DNA of 64,000 nt from assembly GCF_001422285.1 (NCBI RefSeq), contig NZ_LMMO01000001.1, positions 658,370 to 722,369 on the forward strand, written 5' to 3'. The notes under the pieces are model-generated. The model ran no database searches. It was not told where the DNA came from and saw only the letters and a program-made list of their open reading frames with translations. Below are positions 25,551-32,816 of this stretch, piece by piece (position 1 is the first letter of the stretch; every line of letters begins with the position of its first letter). A program made the translations under genes and the position numbers. Source of the stretch: Frigoribacterium sp. Leaf263. GTDB taxonomy: Bacteria; Actinomycetota; Actinomycetes; Actinomycetales; Microbacteriaceae.

Positions 25551-26534
25551 TCAGTACTTGCGGTCGGGCAGTGCGGCGGTGGCCTGCTCCTGGTCGAACG
25601 TCGTCTCCTCGGTCACGATCCGCTTCTCGACCTCCTCGCCGGCCGCGACCTTCTCGACCGTCTCCATCAGCTGGTCGCCCAGCAGCGGGGAGCACTCGAC
25701 GATGAAGTTGATCTGCCCTTCGGACAGGGCGGTCATGCCGTCCTTCACCGCGTCGATCGAGACGATCTTCACGTCGGTCCCGGGCTTCTTGCCCGCCGCC
25801 TCCAGGGCCTCGATGGCGCCCAGGGCCATGTCGTCGTTGTGGGCGAAGATGAGGTCGATGTCGGGGTTGGACTTCAGGATCGCCTCGGTGACCTGCTTGC
25901 CGCCGGAGCGGGTGAAGTCACCGCTCTGCGAGGCGACGATCTCGAACTTGGAGTCCTCGCCGATCACGTCGGCGAAGCCCTCCTGCCGGTCCACCGCCGG
26001 AGCGGAGCCGGTGGTGCCCTGCAGCTCGGCGATCGTCACCGAGTCGGCGTCGGCGAACTCGTCGACGACCCAGTCGCCGGCCTTCTCGCCCTCCTCGACG
26101 AAGTCCGAGCCGATGAACGACTCGTAGAGCGTCTCGTCGGCCGAGTCGACGGCGCGGTCGGTCAGCACGACGGGGATGCCCGCGGCCTTGGCCTCCTTCA
26201 GCACGGTGTCCCAACCGCTCTCGACGACGGGCGAGAAGGCGATGACGTCGACGTTCTGCTGGATGAACGAGCGGATGGCCTTGATCTGGTTCTCCTGCTT
26301 CTGCTGCGCGTCGGAGAACTTGAGGTCGATGCCGGCGGTCTTGGCGGACTCCTGCACGGAGGCGGTGTTCGCCGTCCGCCAGCCGCTCTCGGCTCCGACC
26401 TGCGAGAAGCCCAGCGTGAGACCGTCGGTCGATCCGCCGTCCGACCCCGAGGCCGAGCATCCCGCCAGCGAGGCGGTGAGGGCCGTGACGATCGCGATTG
26501 CTCCGATCGAGCGCGCTGCGAGGGATTTCTTCAT
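25551..26534 (-). CDS. ytfQ: Sugar-binding lipoprotein (YtfQ-like)
   Basis: A 327-residue periplasmic-type substrate-binding protein. Signal peptide with lipobox LAGC near residue 26, then the type I fold. LGFSQVGAESGWRTAN, SDAQQKQENQIKAIRSFIQQ and SPVVESGWDTVLKEAK closely resemble E. coli YtfQ, the galactofuranose-binding protein. The sugar here may be galactofuranose, another furanose or a relative. AAGGAGG precedes the ATG. First gene of the operon, under a LacI-type operator. Confidence 0.92.
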   Translation of the reverse strand: MKKSLAARSIGAIAIVTALTASLAGCSASGSDGGSTDGLTLGFSQVGAESGWRTANTASVQESAKTAGIDLKFSDAQQKQENQIKAIRSFIQQNVDVIAFSPVVESGWDTVLKEAKAAGIPVVLTDRAVDSADETLYESFIGSDFVEEGEKAGDWVVDEFADADSVTIAELQGTTGSAPAVDRQEGFADVIGEDSKFEIVASQSGDFTRSGGKQVTEAILKSNPDIDLIFAHNDDMALGAIEALEAAGKKPGTDVKIVSIDAVKDGMTALSEGQINFIVECSPLLGDQLMETVEKVAAGEEVEKRIVTEETTFDQEQATAALPDRKY

Positions 26535-26590
26535 GTCGAACCTCCTTGTTCGGGTACACCACCATGGTGTGACCGGCCGAGCCGGTGGCT

Positions 26591-26621
26591 AATTGTTAGC
26601 GTTCACAATTAGCTGCGTCAA
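26591..26621 (-). promoter_or_regulatory. Promoter and LacI-type operator of the sugar ABC operon
   Basis: On the minus strand TTGACG (26621-26616), 17 bases, then TAACAA (26598-26593). The 20-bp near-palindrome AATTGTTAGCGTTCACAATT (26591-26610) has the central CG typical of LacI-family sites and covers spacer and -10. Its core TTGTTAGCGTTCACAA recurs exactly upstream of the second ATPase gene. Confidence 0.8.
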
Positions 26622-26657
26622 GTGCGTGATCGAAATGAGATCCGATCCGATCGCCCG

Positions 26658-27695
26658 TCAGCGAGGGGCGGGGGGACGCTCGCGCGTCGAGGAGCGGCGG
26701 ATCAGCGAGACGGGCAGGCGGTGCCCGGAGGGCTCTCCGCCGTCGATGAGGACGAGGGCGTCCTCGAGCGCCCGTCGTCCGAGCGCGGCGAAGTCCTGAC
26801 GGATCGTGGTGAGCGCCGGACGGTAGAACTCGGCGTCCGGGAGATCGTCGAATCCGACGACGCTGACGCTCCAGGGGACGCCCATCCCCCGGGTCTCGAG
26901 CGCCGCGACCGCGCCGAGGGCGAGATGGTCGTTGGCGCAGAAGAGACCCGTCCAGGAGGCCGTGTCGAGCAGGTGGCTCGCCGTCCGGAAGCCGGCGGCC
27001 GCCGACCAGTCGGCCTGCACGATCAGGGAGGGATCGAGGCCCGCCCGGGTCATGGTGTCGGTGAAGCCGCGACGTCTCTCGGTGGCGTCGGAGGCCCACG
27101 CGGGGCCGGCGAGGTGCGCTATCCGCGTGTGGCCGAGATCGATGAGGTGCTGGGTTGCGAGCACGCCGCCGGCGTACTGGTCGAGGGCGACGGACGCGAC
27201 GCCGGGCGGCGGGTCGGCGTCGACGACGAGGATCGGGACCTTCACGTCGAGCCCCGCGGCCGTCGCGGCGACCGAGCGGTCGCCGCTGATGACGACGATG
27301 GCCTCGACGTTCTGCGACAGGAAGCGCTCGAAGGCGGCCAGGAGGTACTGCTCGCTGAGCTCCGTCCGCGATTCGACGGTCACCTGGTACTGCGCGGCCC
27401 GCGCGGCGTCGGTGAAGTCCCGGGTGACGTAGGCGGAGCCCTCGTCGGGTTGACCGACGGCGAGCAGGCCGAGCGTGCGGGATCTCCTGGTGACGAGGGC
27501 GCGTGCGAGGGCGCTCGGTCGGTAGCCCAGCTCGGCGATCGCCTTCTCGACGCGGTCCTTGGTCGACGCCCGGACGTTCGGGAGGTCGTTGACGACGCGC
27601 GAGACGGTCTGGTGCGAGACCCCGGCGAGCCGGGCGACGTCGAAGATGTTCGGGGCGTAGTCGCGCTCCGTCACGTTCTTCTTCTTCGCGCTCAC
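26658..27695 (-). CDS. LacI-family transcriptional regulator of the sugar ABC genes
   Basis: A 345-residue repressor. The N-terminal HTH is NIFDVARLAGVSHQTVSRVVN, the hinge helix region is GYRPSALARALVTRRS, and a periplasmic-binding-protein-like effector domain follows. It lies between the binding-protein gene and the second ATPase gene, both of which carry the same operator, so it probably controls both. GTG start 27695 has GGAGAGAG upstream. Confidence 0.92.
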   Translation of the reverse strand: MSAKKKNVTERDYAPNIFDVARLAGVSHQTVSRVVNDLPNVRASTKDRVEKAIAELGYRPSALARALVTRRSRTLGLLAVGQPDEGSAYVTRDFTDAARAAQYQVTVESRTELSEQYLLAAFERFLSQNVEAIVVISGDRSVAATAAGLDVKVPILVVDADPPPGVASVALDQYAGGVLATQHLIDLGHTRIAHLAGPAWASDATERRRGFTDTMTRAGLDPSLIVQADWSAAAGFRTASHLLDTASWTGLFCANDHLALGAVAALETRGMGVPWSVSVVGFDDLPDAEFYRPALTTIRQDFAALGRRALEDALVLIDGGEPSGHRLPVSLIRRSSTRERPPAPR

Positions 27696-27768
27696 GGCGA
27701 CTCTCTCCGATTCCCAGCGTGATGCGGCGTCCCGGTCGGACCGCGGCTGTCGTCACGCCAGGCTAGCG

Positions 27769-29253
27769 TCAGCTCATGAGCGTCAGGAGGGTGCGTGATG
27801 TCACCTGCTCGGCGGCCAGATCGCCGACGAGTCGCCGGTCTCGGAACACGAGTATCCGGTCGCTGACCCGCCGGACCTCGTCGATGTCGGCGGACGAGTA
27901 GACGACGCTCATGCCGTCCGCGGCCAGTTCGCGCACGATCTGCTGGATGGTGAACCGACCGCCGACGTCGACGCCCCGGGTCGGTTCGTCGAGCAGGAGC
28001 ACCCGAGGCGCGGTGGCCAGGGCGCGGGCGAGCATGACCTTCTGCTGGTTCCCGCCGCTCAGGGTGTCGGCTCGGGCATCGGGGTCGAGCGGCTTGATGT
28101 CGAGCGACTCCATCCAGCTCAGCGCGAGCTCCCGGGCTCGCGCAGCGGACATGCGGCGCCACCAGCCCTGGTCGGCGCGGACGCTGATCAGGATGTTCTC
28201 CTGGACGGTCAGGGCTCCGACGATGCCGTCGCGACGGCGGTCCTCCGTCAGATAGACGACCCCGTTGGCCAGCGCATCCCGCGGCGCCCGCACCAGCGCG
28301 CCTCCCGAGGTCGTGACGGAGCCCTCCGAGACGGGGTCGACGCCCCCGAGGAGGCGCGCGGCGGTCGTGCGCCCGCTGCCCCTCAGCCCGGACAGGCCGG
28401 TCACCTGGCCGGCGTGCACGGAGAGGGTCAGAGCGTCGGGGAGGCGGTCGGACACCACTCCCCGGGCGTGGAGGACGGTGGGTCCGACGTCGTCGAGGTC
28501 GGGGCGCGTCGGATCCGTCGAGGCGGAGTCGGGGTGCCCCGCGCCCATCACGTCCGCCACGGCCCCGGCGGCGAGGACGTCGCTCGTCTCCCAGCAGCCG
28601 ACGAGGTGGCCGTCCCGCAGGACGGTCAGGCGGTCGGCGATCTCGTAGACCTGGTCGAGGAAGTGCGACACGAAGAGCACCGCCACCCCGCGATCGGTGA
28701 GGGCGCGGATCGCGCCGAACAAGTCGGTGACCTCGTCGGCGCCCAGGCTCGACGTCGGCTCGTCGAGGATGACCACCCGGGCGCTGGCGTGCACGGCGCG
28801 CGCGACCGCGACGAGCTGCCGTCGCGACGGGCTCAGGTGCTCGACCAGCGTCGCCGGGTCGAGGTCGCACGAGATGGCGGCGAGCGCGGCGTCGACGTCC
28901 GCTCGGGATCGACGCCGGCTGACCCAGGGGGTCCGGTCGGTCGTGAGCGAGATGTTCTCGGCGACCGTCAGGTTGGGGAGCACGGCCGGATCCTGGTGCA
29001 CCATCCCGATGCCGGCCCTCAGCGCATCGGCCGGACCGGAGAAACGGACGGGCTCGTCGTCGAGGAGCAGCACCCCCGAATCGGGGCGGATCAGACCCCC
29101 GAGGACCGCCGCGACCGTCGACTTGCCCGCCCCGTTCTCGCCGATGAGAGCGTGGACCTCCCCGGGAAGCAGGCTGATGTCGACGCCTTTCACGGCCAGC
29201 GAGCCGGGGTAGGAGAGACGGATGTCGCGCGCCTGGAGCACGGGTGACGTCAT
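27769..29253 (-). CDS. Second sugar ABC ATPase without adjacent permeases
   Basis: A 494-residue double ATPase of the same family as the YtfR-like protein. The first half has GENGAGKST, VHQDPAVLPNLTVAEN and ILDEPTSSLG, but the signature is LSPSRRQL, not LSGGQ. The second half has GLRGSGRTTAAR, LSGGNQQKVMLARAL and LDEPTRGVD. No permease or binding protein accompanies it. It is transcribed toward the LacI gene (73-bp gap) and has the same operator upstream as the complete operon. It may be an alternative motor for those permeases, a remnant of a duplicated operon, or serve distant permeases. The ribosome binding site is a GAGGAGG. Confidence 0.88.
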   Translation of the reverse strand: MTSPVLQARDIRLSYPGSLAVKGVDISLLPGEVHALIGENGAGKSTVAAVLGGLIRPDSGVLLLDDEPVRFSGPADALRAGIGMVHQDPAVLPNLTVAENISLTTDRTPWVSRRRSRADVDAALAAISCDLDPATLVEHLSPSRRQLVAVARAVHASARVVILDEPTSSLGADEVTDLFGAIRALTDRGVAVLFVSHFLDQVYEIADRLTVLRDGHLVGCWETSDVLAAGAVADVMGAGHPDSASTDPTRPDLDDVGPTVLHARGVVSDRLPDALTLSVHAGQVTGLSGLRGSGRTTAARLLGGVDPVSEGSVTTSGGALVRAPRDALANGVVYLTEDRRRDGIVGALTVQENILISVRADQGWWRRMSAARARELALSWMESLDIKPLDPDARADTLSGGNQQKVMLARALATAPRVLLLDEPTRGVDVGGRFTIQQIVRELAADGMSVVYSSADIDEVRRVSDRILVFRDRRLVGDLAAEQVTSRTLLTLMS

Positions 29254-29399
29254 GGTCCCTGCCTCCTCGTCGAGTGGACTCTCGTGTCGATCGGGCACAA
29301 GGTACCACCGAAGGTGCGGCGCCTCTCGAGCGGCGGTCCGTCCACGGGCCGCACGAGACGAGCGTGAACCGCCGTGGCACCCGCTGACCGGAGCATCGT

Positions 29400-29419
29400 G
29401 GTTGTTAGCGTTCACAACC
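29400..29419 (-). promoter_or_regulatory. LacI-type operator upstream of the second ATPase gene
   Basis: GGTTGTTAGCGTTCACAACC shares a 16-base identical core (TTGTTAGCGTTCACAA) with the operator at 26591-26610. It lies about 147 bp before the ATPase start at 29253. I could not assign a convincing -35 here. Confidence 0.75.
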
Positions 29420-29467
29420 GTGTTCGCCCGCCGGCGTCCGCGTCGACGACCTGACGCGGGTGGCGTG

Positions 29468-30283
29468 CTACCCGCCGGGGCAGTCCCCGCTCGTGCCGAA
29501 GCAGGGGCGCGGGCCGTCACGAGGGCCCTGATCCGACCCGCGGAACCGACTGTCGAAGTACTCGGCGGCGTACTGGATCTCGAGCACGTAGCCGGCTCCC
29601 GTGGCGCGGACCGCGGTCGTGAGGTCGTCCCCCTCCAGCCCGGGCGTCGACGCGACGACGACGTCCGTCGCACGCGGGTATCCGCGGTCCGAGAGCTCCT
29701 CGGCGGTCGCCAGGGTGATCGTGGTCTCGTCCGACCCGTACGCCTTCGACGCCGGATGCGTCGTGACGACGCCGGTCGACGGATCGCCGAGAGACGAGGG
29801 GGCGTCCCCCTCGACGAACGGGTTCACGGGCGACACGTTCGAATCACGCAGAACCCTCGCCGCCGCCGTGAGCGCCTGGTCCGGAGTCGTGGCGCCGAGC
29901 AGCGCGTAGACGACCCGGCCCTGCTGAGAGCACCGCGTCCCGCTCGGCTCGGTGAACCACCCGGACGGCTCGGCGGAGGTGCAGGTGTCCTCGCGGGTGA
30001 GCGTCACGCGGGGCGCGGAGGCCGAGCCGGGCCAGGCCAGGGCGTCGTCCGCCCGCGCGATCGCCTCGGGCCGCACCCGCTCGGCCAGCGAGGGGTCGAC
30101 GGTCTCGGCGGCGCAACCCGCGAGCAGCAGCGACGCGAGCGCCAGCACGGCCAGGCCACCGCCTCCCCTCCTGGCACCGGGGGTCCCGGCTACGGAGTTC
30201 CCGGCACCGGTGGTGCCGACGCCGACGGCCCCGCTCCACCGCCGCGAGGGCGGGGAGACGGGGCCGTCGGTCGACCGGTGCAT
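29468..30283 (-). CDS. Putative lipoprotein of unknown function
   Basis: A 271-residue exported protein. A 40-residue Ser/Arg/Gly-rich head precedes LAVLALASLLLAGC (lipobox Cys about 57), so the true start may be downstream of 30283. The mature part has paired cysteines (DTCTS...TRCSQ, then CFGTSGDC at the C-terminus) and no family I recognise. It starts 7 bp after the small membrane protein gene, so the two probably share a transcript. Confidence 0.65.
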   Translation of the reverse strand: MHRSTDGPVSPPSRRWSGAVGVGTTGAGNSVAGTPGARRGGGGLAVLALASLLLAGCAAETVDPSLAERVRPEAIARADDALAWPGSASAPRVTLTREDTCTSAEPSGWFTEPSGTRCSQQGRVVYALLGATTPDQALTAAARVLRDSNVSPVNPFVEGDAPSSLGDPSTGVVTTHPASKAYGSDETTITLATAEELSDRGYPRATDVVVASTPGLEGDDLTTAVRATGAGYVLEIQYAAEYFDSRFRGSDQGPRDGPRPCFGTSGDCPGG

Positions 30284-30289
30284 GCTCGC

Positions 30290-30550
30290 TCAGACGAGCG
30301 GGCCGCCGCCGTCCTCGGTCGAGCGACGCGTCACGCGCTCACCCGTGGTGGGGTCGACCGCCGAGCGCGAGGTCGAGGTGACCTGGCGACGACGGGTCAG
30401 CAGCACGATGCCGAGCAGGGTCACGAGGACCCCGGCGGCGATGAGGATGTAGCCGATCAGCTGGATGTCGATGCCAGCCACCTGCACGTCGAGTGCGAAC
30501 GCGAGGATCGCGCCGATCACGATCAAGGCGATTCCGCCGCCGATGCTCAT
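30290..30550 (-). CDS. Small two-helix membrane protein (DUF6458-like)
   Basis: An 86-residue protein with two hydrophobic helices (GGGIALIVIGAILAFAL and IGYILIAAGVLVTLLGIVLL) and a charged Arg/Thr tail, the appearance of the DUF6458 family of actinobacteria. Function unknown. ATG 30550 with GGAGAA just upstream is preferred over the ATG 21 bases earlier. Confidence 0.7.
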   Translation of the reverse strand: MSIGGGIALIVIGAILAFALDVQVAGIDIQLIGYILIAAGVLVTLLGIVLLTRRRQVTSTSRSAVDPTTGERVTRRSTEDGGGPLV

Positions 30551-30816
30551 GGGTTCTCCTTCGTCGCGCATCCGGGGGTCCGACCGGGGGATGTCCCGGA
30601 CGACCGGATGCAGTCCGGCCCAGGCTACGCACGACGACGCCCCCGTGGTGCGTGCAGCCCCGAGCTGGGGGTGGCGGGTCGCCTCTCAGCGACGCCCGCG
30701 CGAGGGCTCGACCAGACCCCCCACGACGGGATAACCTCGTCTGACTCCGAGGTGAGCCCTTCCCGACGGCCCTTGTTGAGCGACGACCGTCGCTCGTCTT
30801 CCCGGTGGTAGGGCCC

Positions 30817-30842
30817 GGGCGGGCTCCCTCGGAGACCCGCCC
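30817..30842 (-). terminator. Terminator-like hairpin after aroD
   Basis: GGGCGGGCTCC and GGAGACCCGCCC pair around CTC with a small bulge. The stem ends immediately before the aroD stop codon. The rest of the 292-bp gap (30551-30842) shows no gene. Confidence 0.5.
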
Positions 30843-31616
30843 TCAGCCGCGGTGCAGCAGCTCGAGCGCCGCCCGCAACCCCGCCGCGTCGAGCTGACCG
30901 GGGGCGCTCGCGTCGCCGACGGTGCCGAACGTCAGGCACGACCCGAAGGTCTCGCCCACCACGCGCGACACGGCCCCGAGAGGCCCCATCGACATGGTCA
31001 CGGCGGGTACGAGCCCTGCCCCGGCCCGGAACTCGCTCGTGGCCGAGAGCACCGTCAGCACGTCGTCGACCGTGCGGGGCATGGCGGCGAGCTTGACGAT
31101 GTCGGCGCCGAGCTCCTGCTGCAGCAGCAGTCGCGAGACGATCTCGTCGCGTGTCGGCGTGGCCGAGAAGTCGTGCGACGACATGACGACGACGACGCCG
31201 GAGGCGCGGGCCGCGTCGACGACGGACTCGAGCACGTCGGGCTGGGTGAACATCTCGACGTCGACGGCATCGGCGGCGCCGGTGCCGATCAGGGCGCGCA
31301 GCAGCAGCCCGTAGTCGTCGGGGGTGATGTCGCGCTCGCCGCCCTCCTGCTTCGTGCGGAAGGTCGCGATGAGGGGCACCTCGTCGGGGAGCGCGCCTCG
31401 GACGGCGACCAGGGCGGACATGGCCTGGGCGATGTCGTCGACGGCGGTCAGCCAGTCGACCCGCAGCTCGACGACGTCGTACGCCTCGCGGGGGAGGGCG
31501 GCGGCGGTGGCGACCAGCGCCTCCTCGGTCCGACCGGTCAGCGGCACGCAGACGGCCGGCCGGCCGTCGCCGAGCACGACCGACCGCAGGGTCACGGGAC
31601 GCGGGGTGGGGATCAT
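30843..31616 (-). CDS. aroD: Type I 3-dehydroquinate dehydratase
   Basis: A 257-residue Schiff-base enzyme of the shikimate pathway (3-dehydroquinate to 3-dehydroshikimate). The catalytic His is H148 in MSSHDF, the Schiff-base lysine K175 in ADIVKLA, and ELRVDW and ATFRTKQEGG are the other active-site strands. Type I enzymes are uncommon in actinobacteria, where type II (AroQ) usually does this job in the main pathway. The ATG overlaps the aroE stop (ATGA), so the pair may serve quinate/shikimate use or be a second biosynthetic set. Confidence 0.93.
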   Translation of the reverse strand: MIPTPRPVTLRSVVLGDGRPAVCVPLTGRTEEALVATAAALPREAYDVVELRVDWLTAVDDIAQAMSALVAVRGALPDEVPLIATFRTKQEGGERDITPDDYGLLLRALIGTGAADAVDVEMFTQPDVLESVVDAARASGVVVVMSSHDFSATPTRDEIVSRLLLQQELGADIVKLAAMPRTVDDVLTVLSATSEFRAGAGLVPAVTMSMGPLGAVSRVVGETFGSCLTFGTVGDASAPGQLDAAGLRAALELLHRG

Positions 31617-32584
31617 GCCGGGCGGCCTTCCCGGGCGGGAGCCGAGGAGGCGCGGGTCGGCTCGGAAGGGAGCCCCACCGACCGACGCATCGCGCCCCGC
31701 ACCCGAGCCGCCTCGACCGGTTCGTCGACCAGCGGATCGCCGAGCCCGGCACCGGCCGCGTCGGGGCCGCCGGACCCCGCGCCGCCGTCCAGGCCCGCGC
31801 GGGCATCACCCGCACCCCCGTCGGCGAAGAGCGCGACCTGCGAGATCGCCTGCTCGACGAGCATGTCGAGCCCGTTCAGCACGGTGCCGCCGGCGTCGGA
31901 CCAGCGGGACGCGGCCCGCGTCGGCCACGGCTCGTAGGCGACGTCGAACAGCAGGGACGCCTCGTCGGCCGGGACCAGCGGGAGGTCGTCCGCCGCGCCT
32001 CCGGGGAGGGTGGAGACGACGAAGTCGAGAGCTCCGAGCCCGCCGAGCGACGACAGAGGTGCGATCGTGAGATCGACGCCGAGCCCCGCTGCGAGCGGTT
32101 CGAGGTCGCCGGCCCGGGCGGTGTCTCGCACGAGCACGACGGCCGTGCGGGCTCCGAGACGGTGGGCGGCGAAGAGGGCGGAGGCCGCGGTCGCACCGCC
32201 GCCGAGCACCACGACGGTCGATGGCCGGGGCCGGTTCAGCAGCGCGACCGAGCGCACGATGCCGTCGACGTCGGTGTTGTGGCCGTGCCGCCGACCCGCG
32301 GCGTCGACGACGAGGGTGTTCGCCACGCCCAGACGACGGGCGAGGGGCGACACGGTGTCGAGGAGGGGCAGCACCTCGCGCTTGAGCGGCATCGTGAGAC
32401 TGAGCCCGCGCCAACCGCCGTCGAGCGAGTCGACGAACGATGACAGCGACCCCGCCGCGACCTCGACCCGGTCGTAGGAGAAGGGCAGACCGAGCACGTC
32501 GTAGGCGGCTCGATGCAGCACGGGCGACAGCGAGTGCGCGATGGGCGAGCCGAGCACGGCCAGGCGGCTGCGGTCGAGGGTCAC
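31613..32584 (-). CDS. aroE: Shikimate dehydrogenase
   Basis: A 323-residue NADP(H)-type enzyme that reduces 3-dehydroshikimate, or oxidises shikimate/quinate. GSPIAHSLSP binds substrate, K68 in LTMPLKREV and D105 in HNTDVDG are the catalytic pair, and VVLGGGATAASAL is the nucleotide loop. About 50 extra C-terminal residues, rich in Gly/Ala and ending in TRASSAPAREGRPA, extend past the fold and include a dispersed-motif copy (31646-31654). GTG 32584 with GGAGG upstream is preferred over the longer frame. Confidence 0.93.
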   Translation of the reverse strand: MTLDRSRLAVLGSPIAHSLSPVLHRAAYDVLGLPFSYDRVEVAAGSLSSFVDSLDGGWRGLSLTMPLKREVLPLLDTVSPLARRLGVANTLVVDAAGRRHGHNTDVDGIVRSVALLNRPRPSTVVVLGGGATAASALFAAHRLGARTAVVLVRDTARAGDLEPLAAGLGVDLTIAPLSSLGGLGALDFVVSTLPGGAADDLPLVPADEASLLFDVAYEPWPTRAASRWSDAGGTVLNGLDMLVEQAISQVALFADGGAGDARAGLDGGAGSGGPDAAGAGLGDPLVDEPVEAARVRGAMRRSVGLPSEPTRASSAPAREGRPA

Positions 32585-32719
32585 GCGGGCACCTCCGGGC
32601 TCTGTCGGCGGACGCCCACAGCCTAGCTCGACCCTCCGACACGGCCTGAGTCCGTGCCGCGTCGATCCCCTCACAGTGGTCGCCCGCGTGAACAACACGT
32701 GACGTTCGTCAGCGGATCC

Positions 32720-32748
32720 TTGCCGAACACCCAGCGGAAACCTAGGCT
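32720..32748 (+). promoter_or_regulatory. Promoter of the 5'-nucleotidase gene
   Basis: TTGCCG (32720-32725), 17-base spacer, TAGGCT (32743-32748). The transcript would have a leader of about 60 nt, and AGGAG lies about 10 nt before the ATG at 32817. Confidence 0.55.
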
Positions 32749-32816
32749 CGCCGGGACGACCCCCCTACAGGGGTGCCGCCGGCCCCGATCCGCACGTACC
32801 AGGAGCACAACCGCCC

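Noticed and set aside
32640-32720. PHO box before the 5'-nucleotidase gene
   Set aside because: GTGAAC and GTTCGTC fragments occur but not as spaced direct repeats good enough to call.
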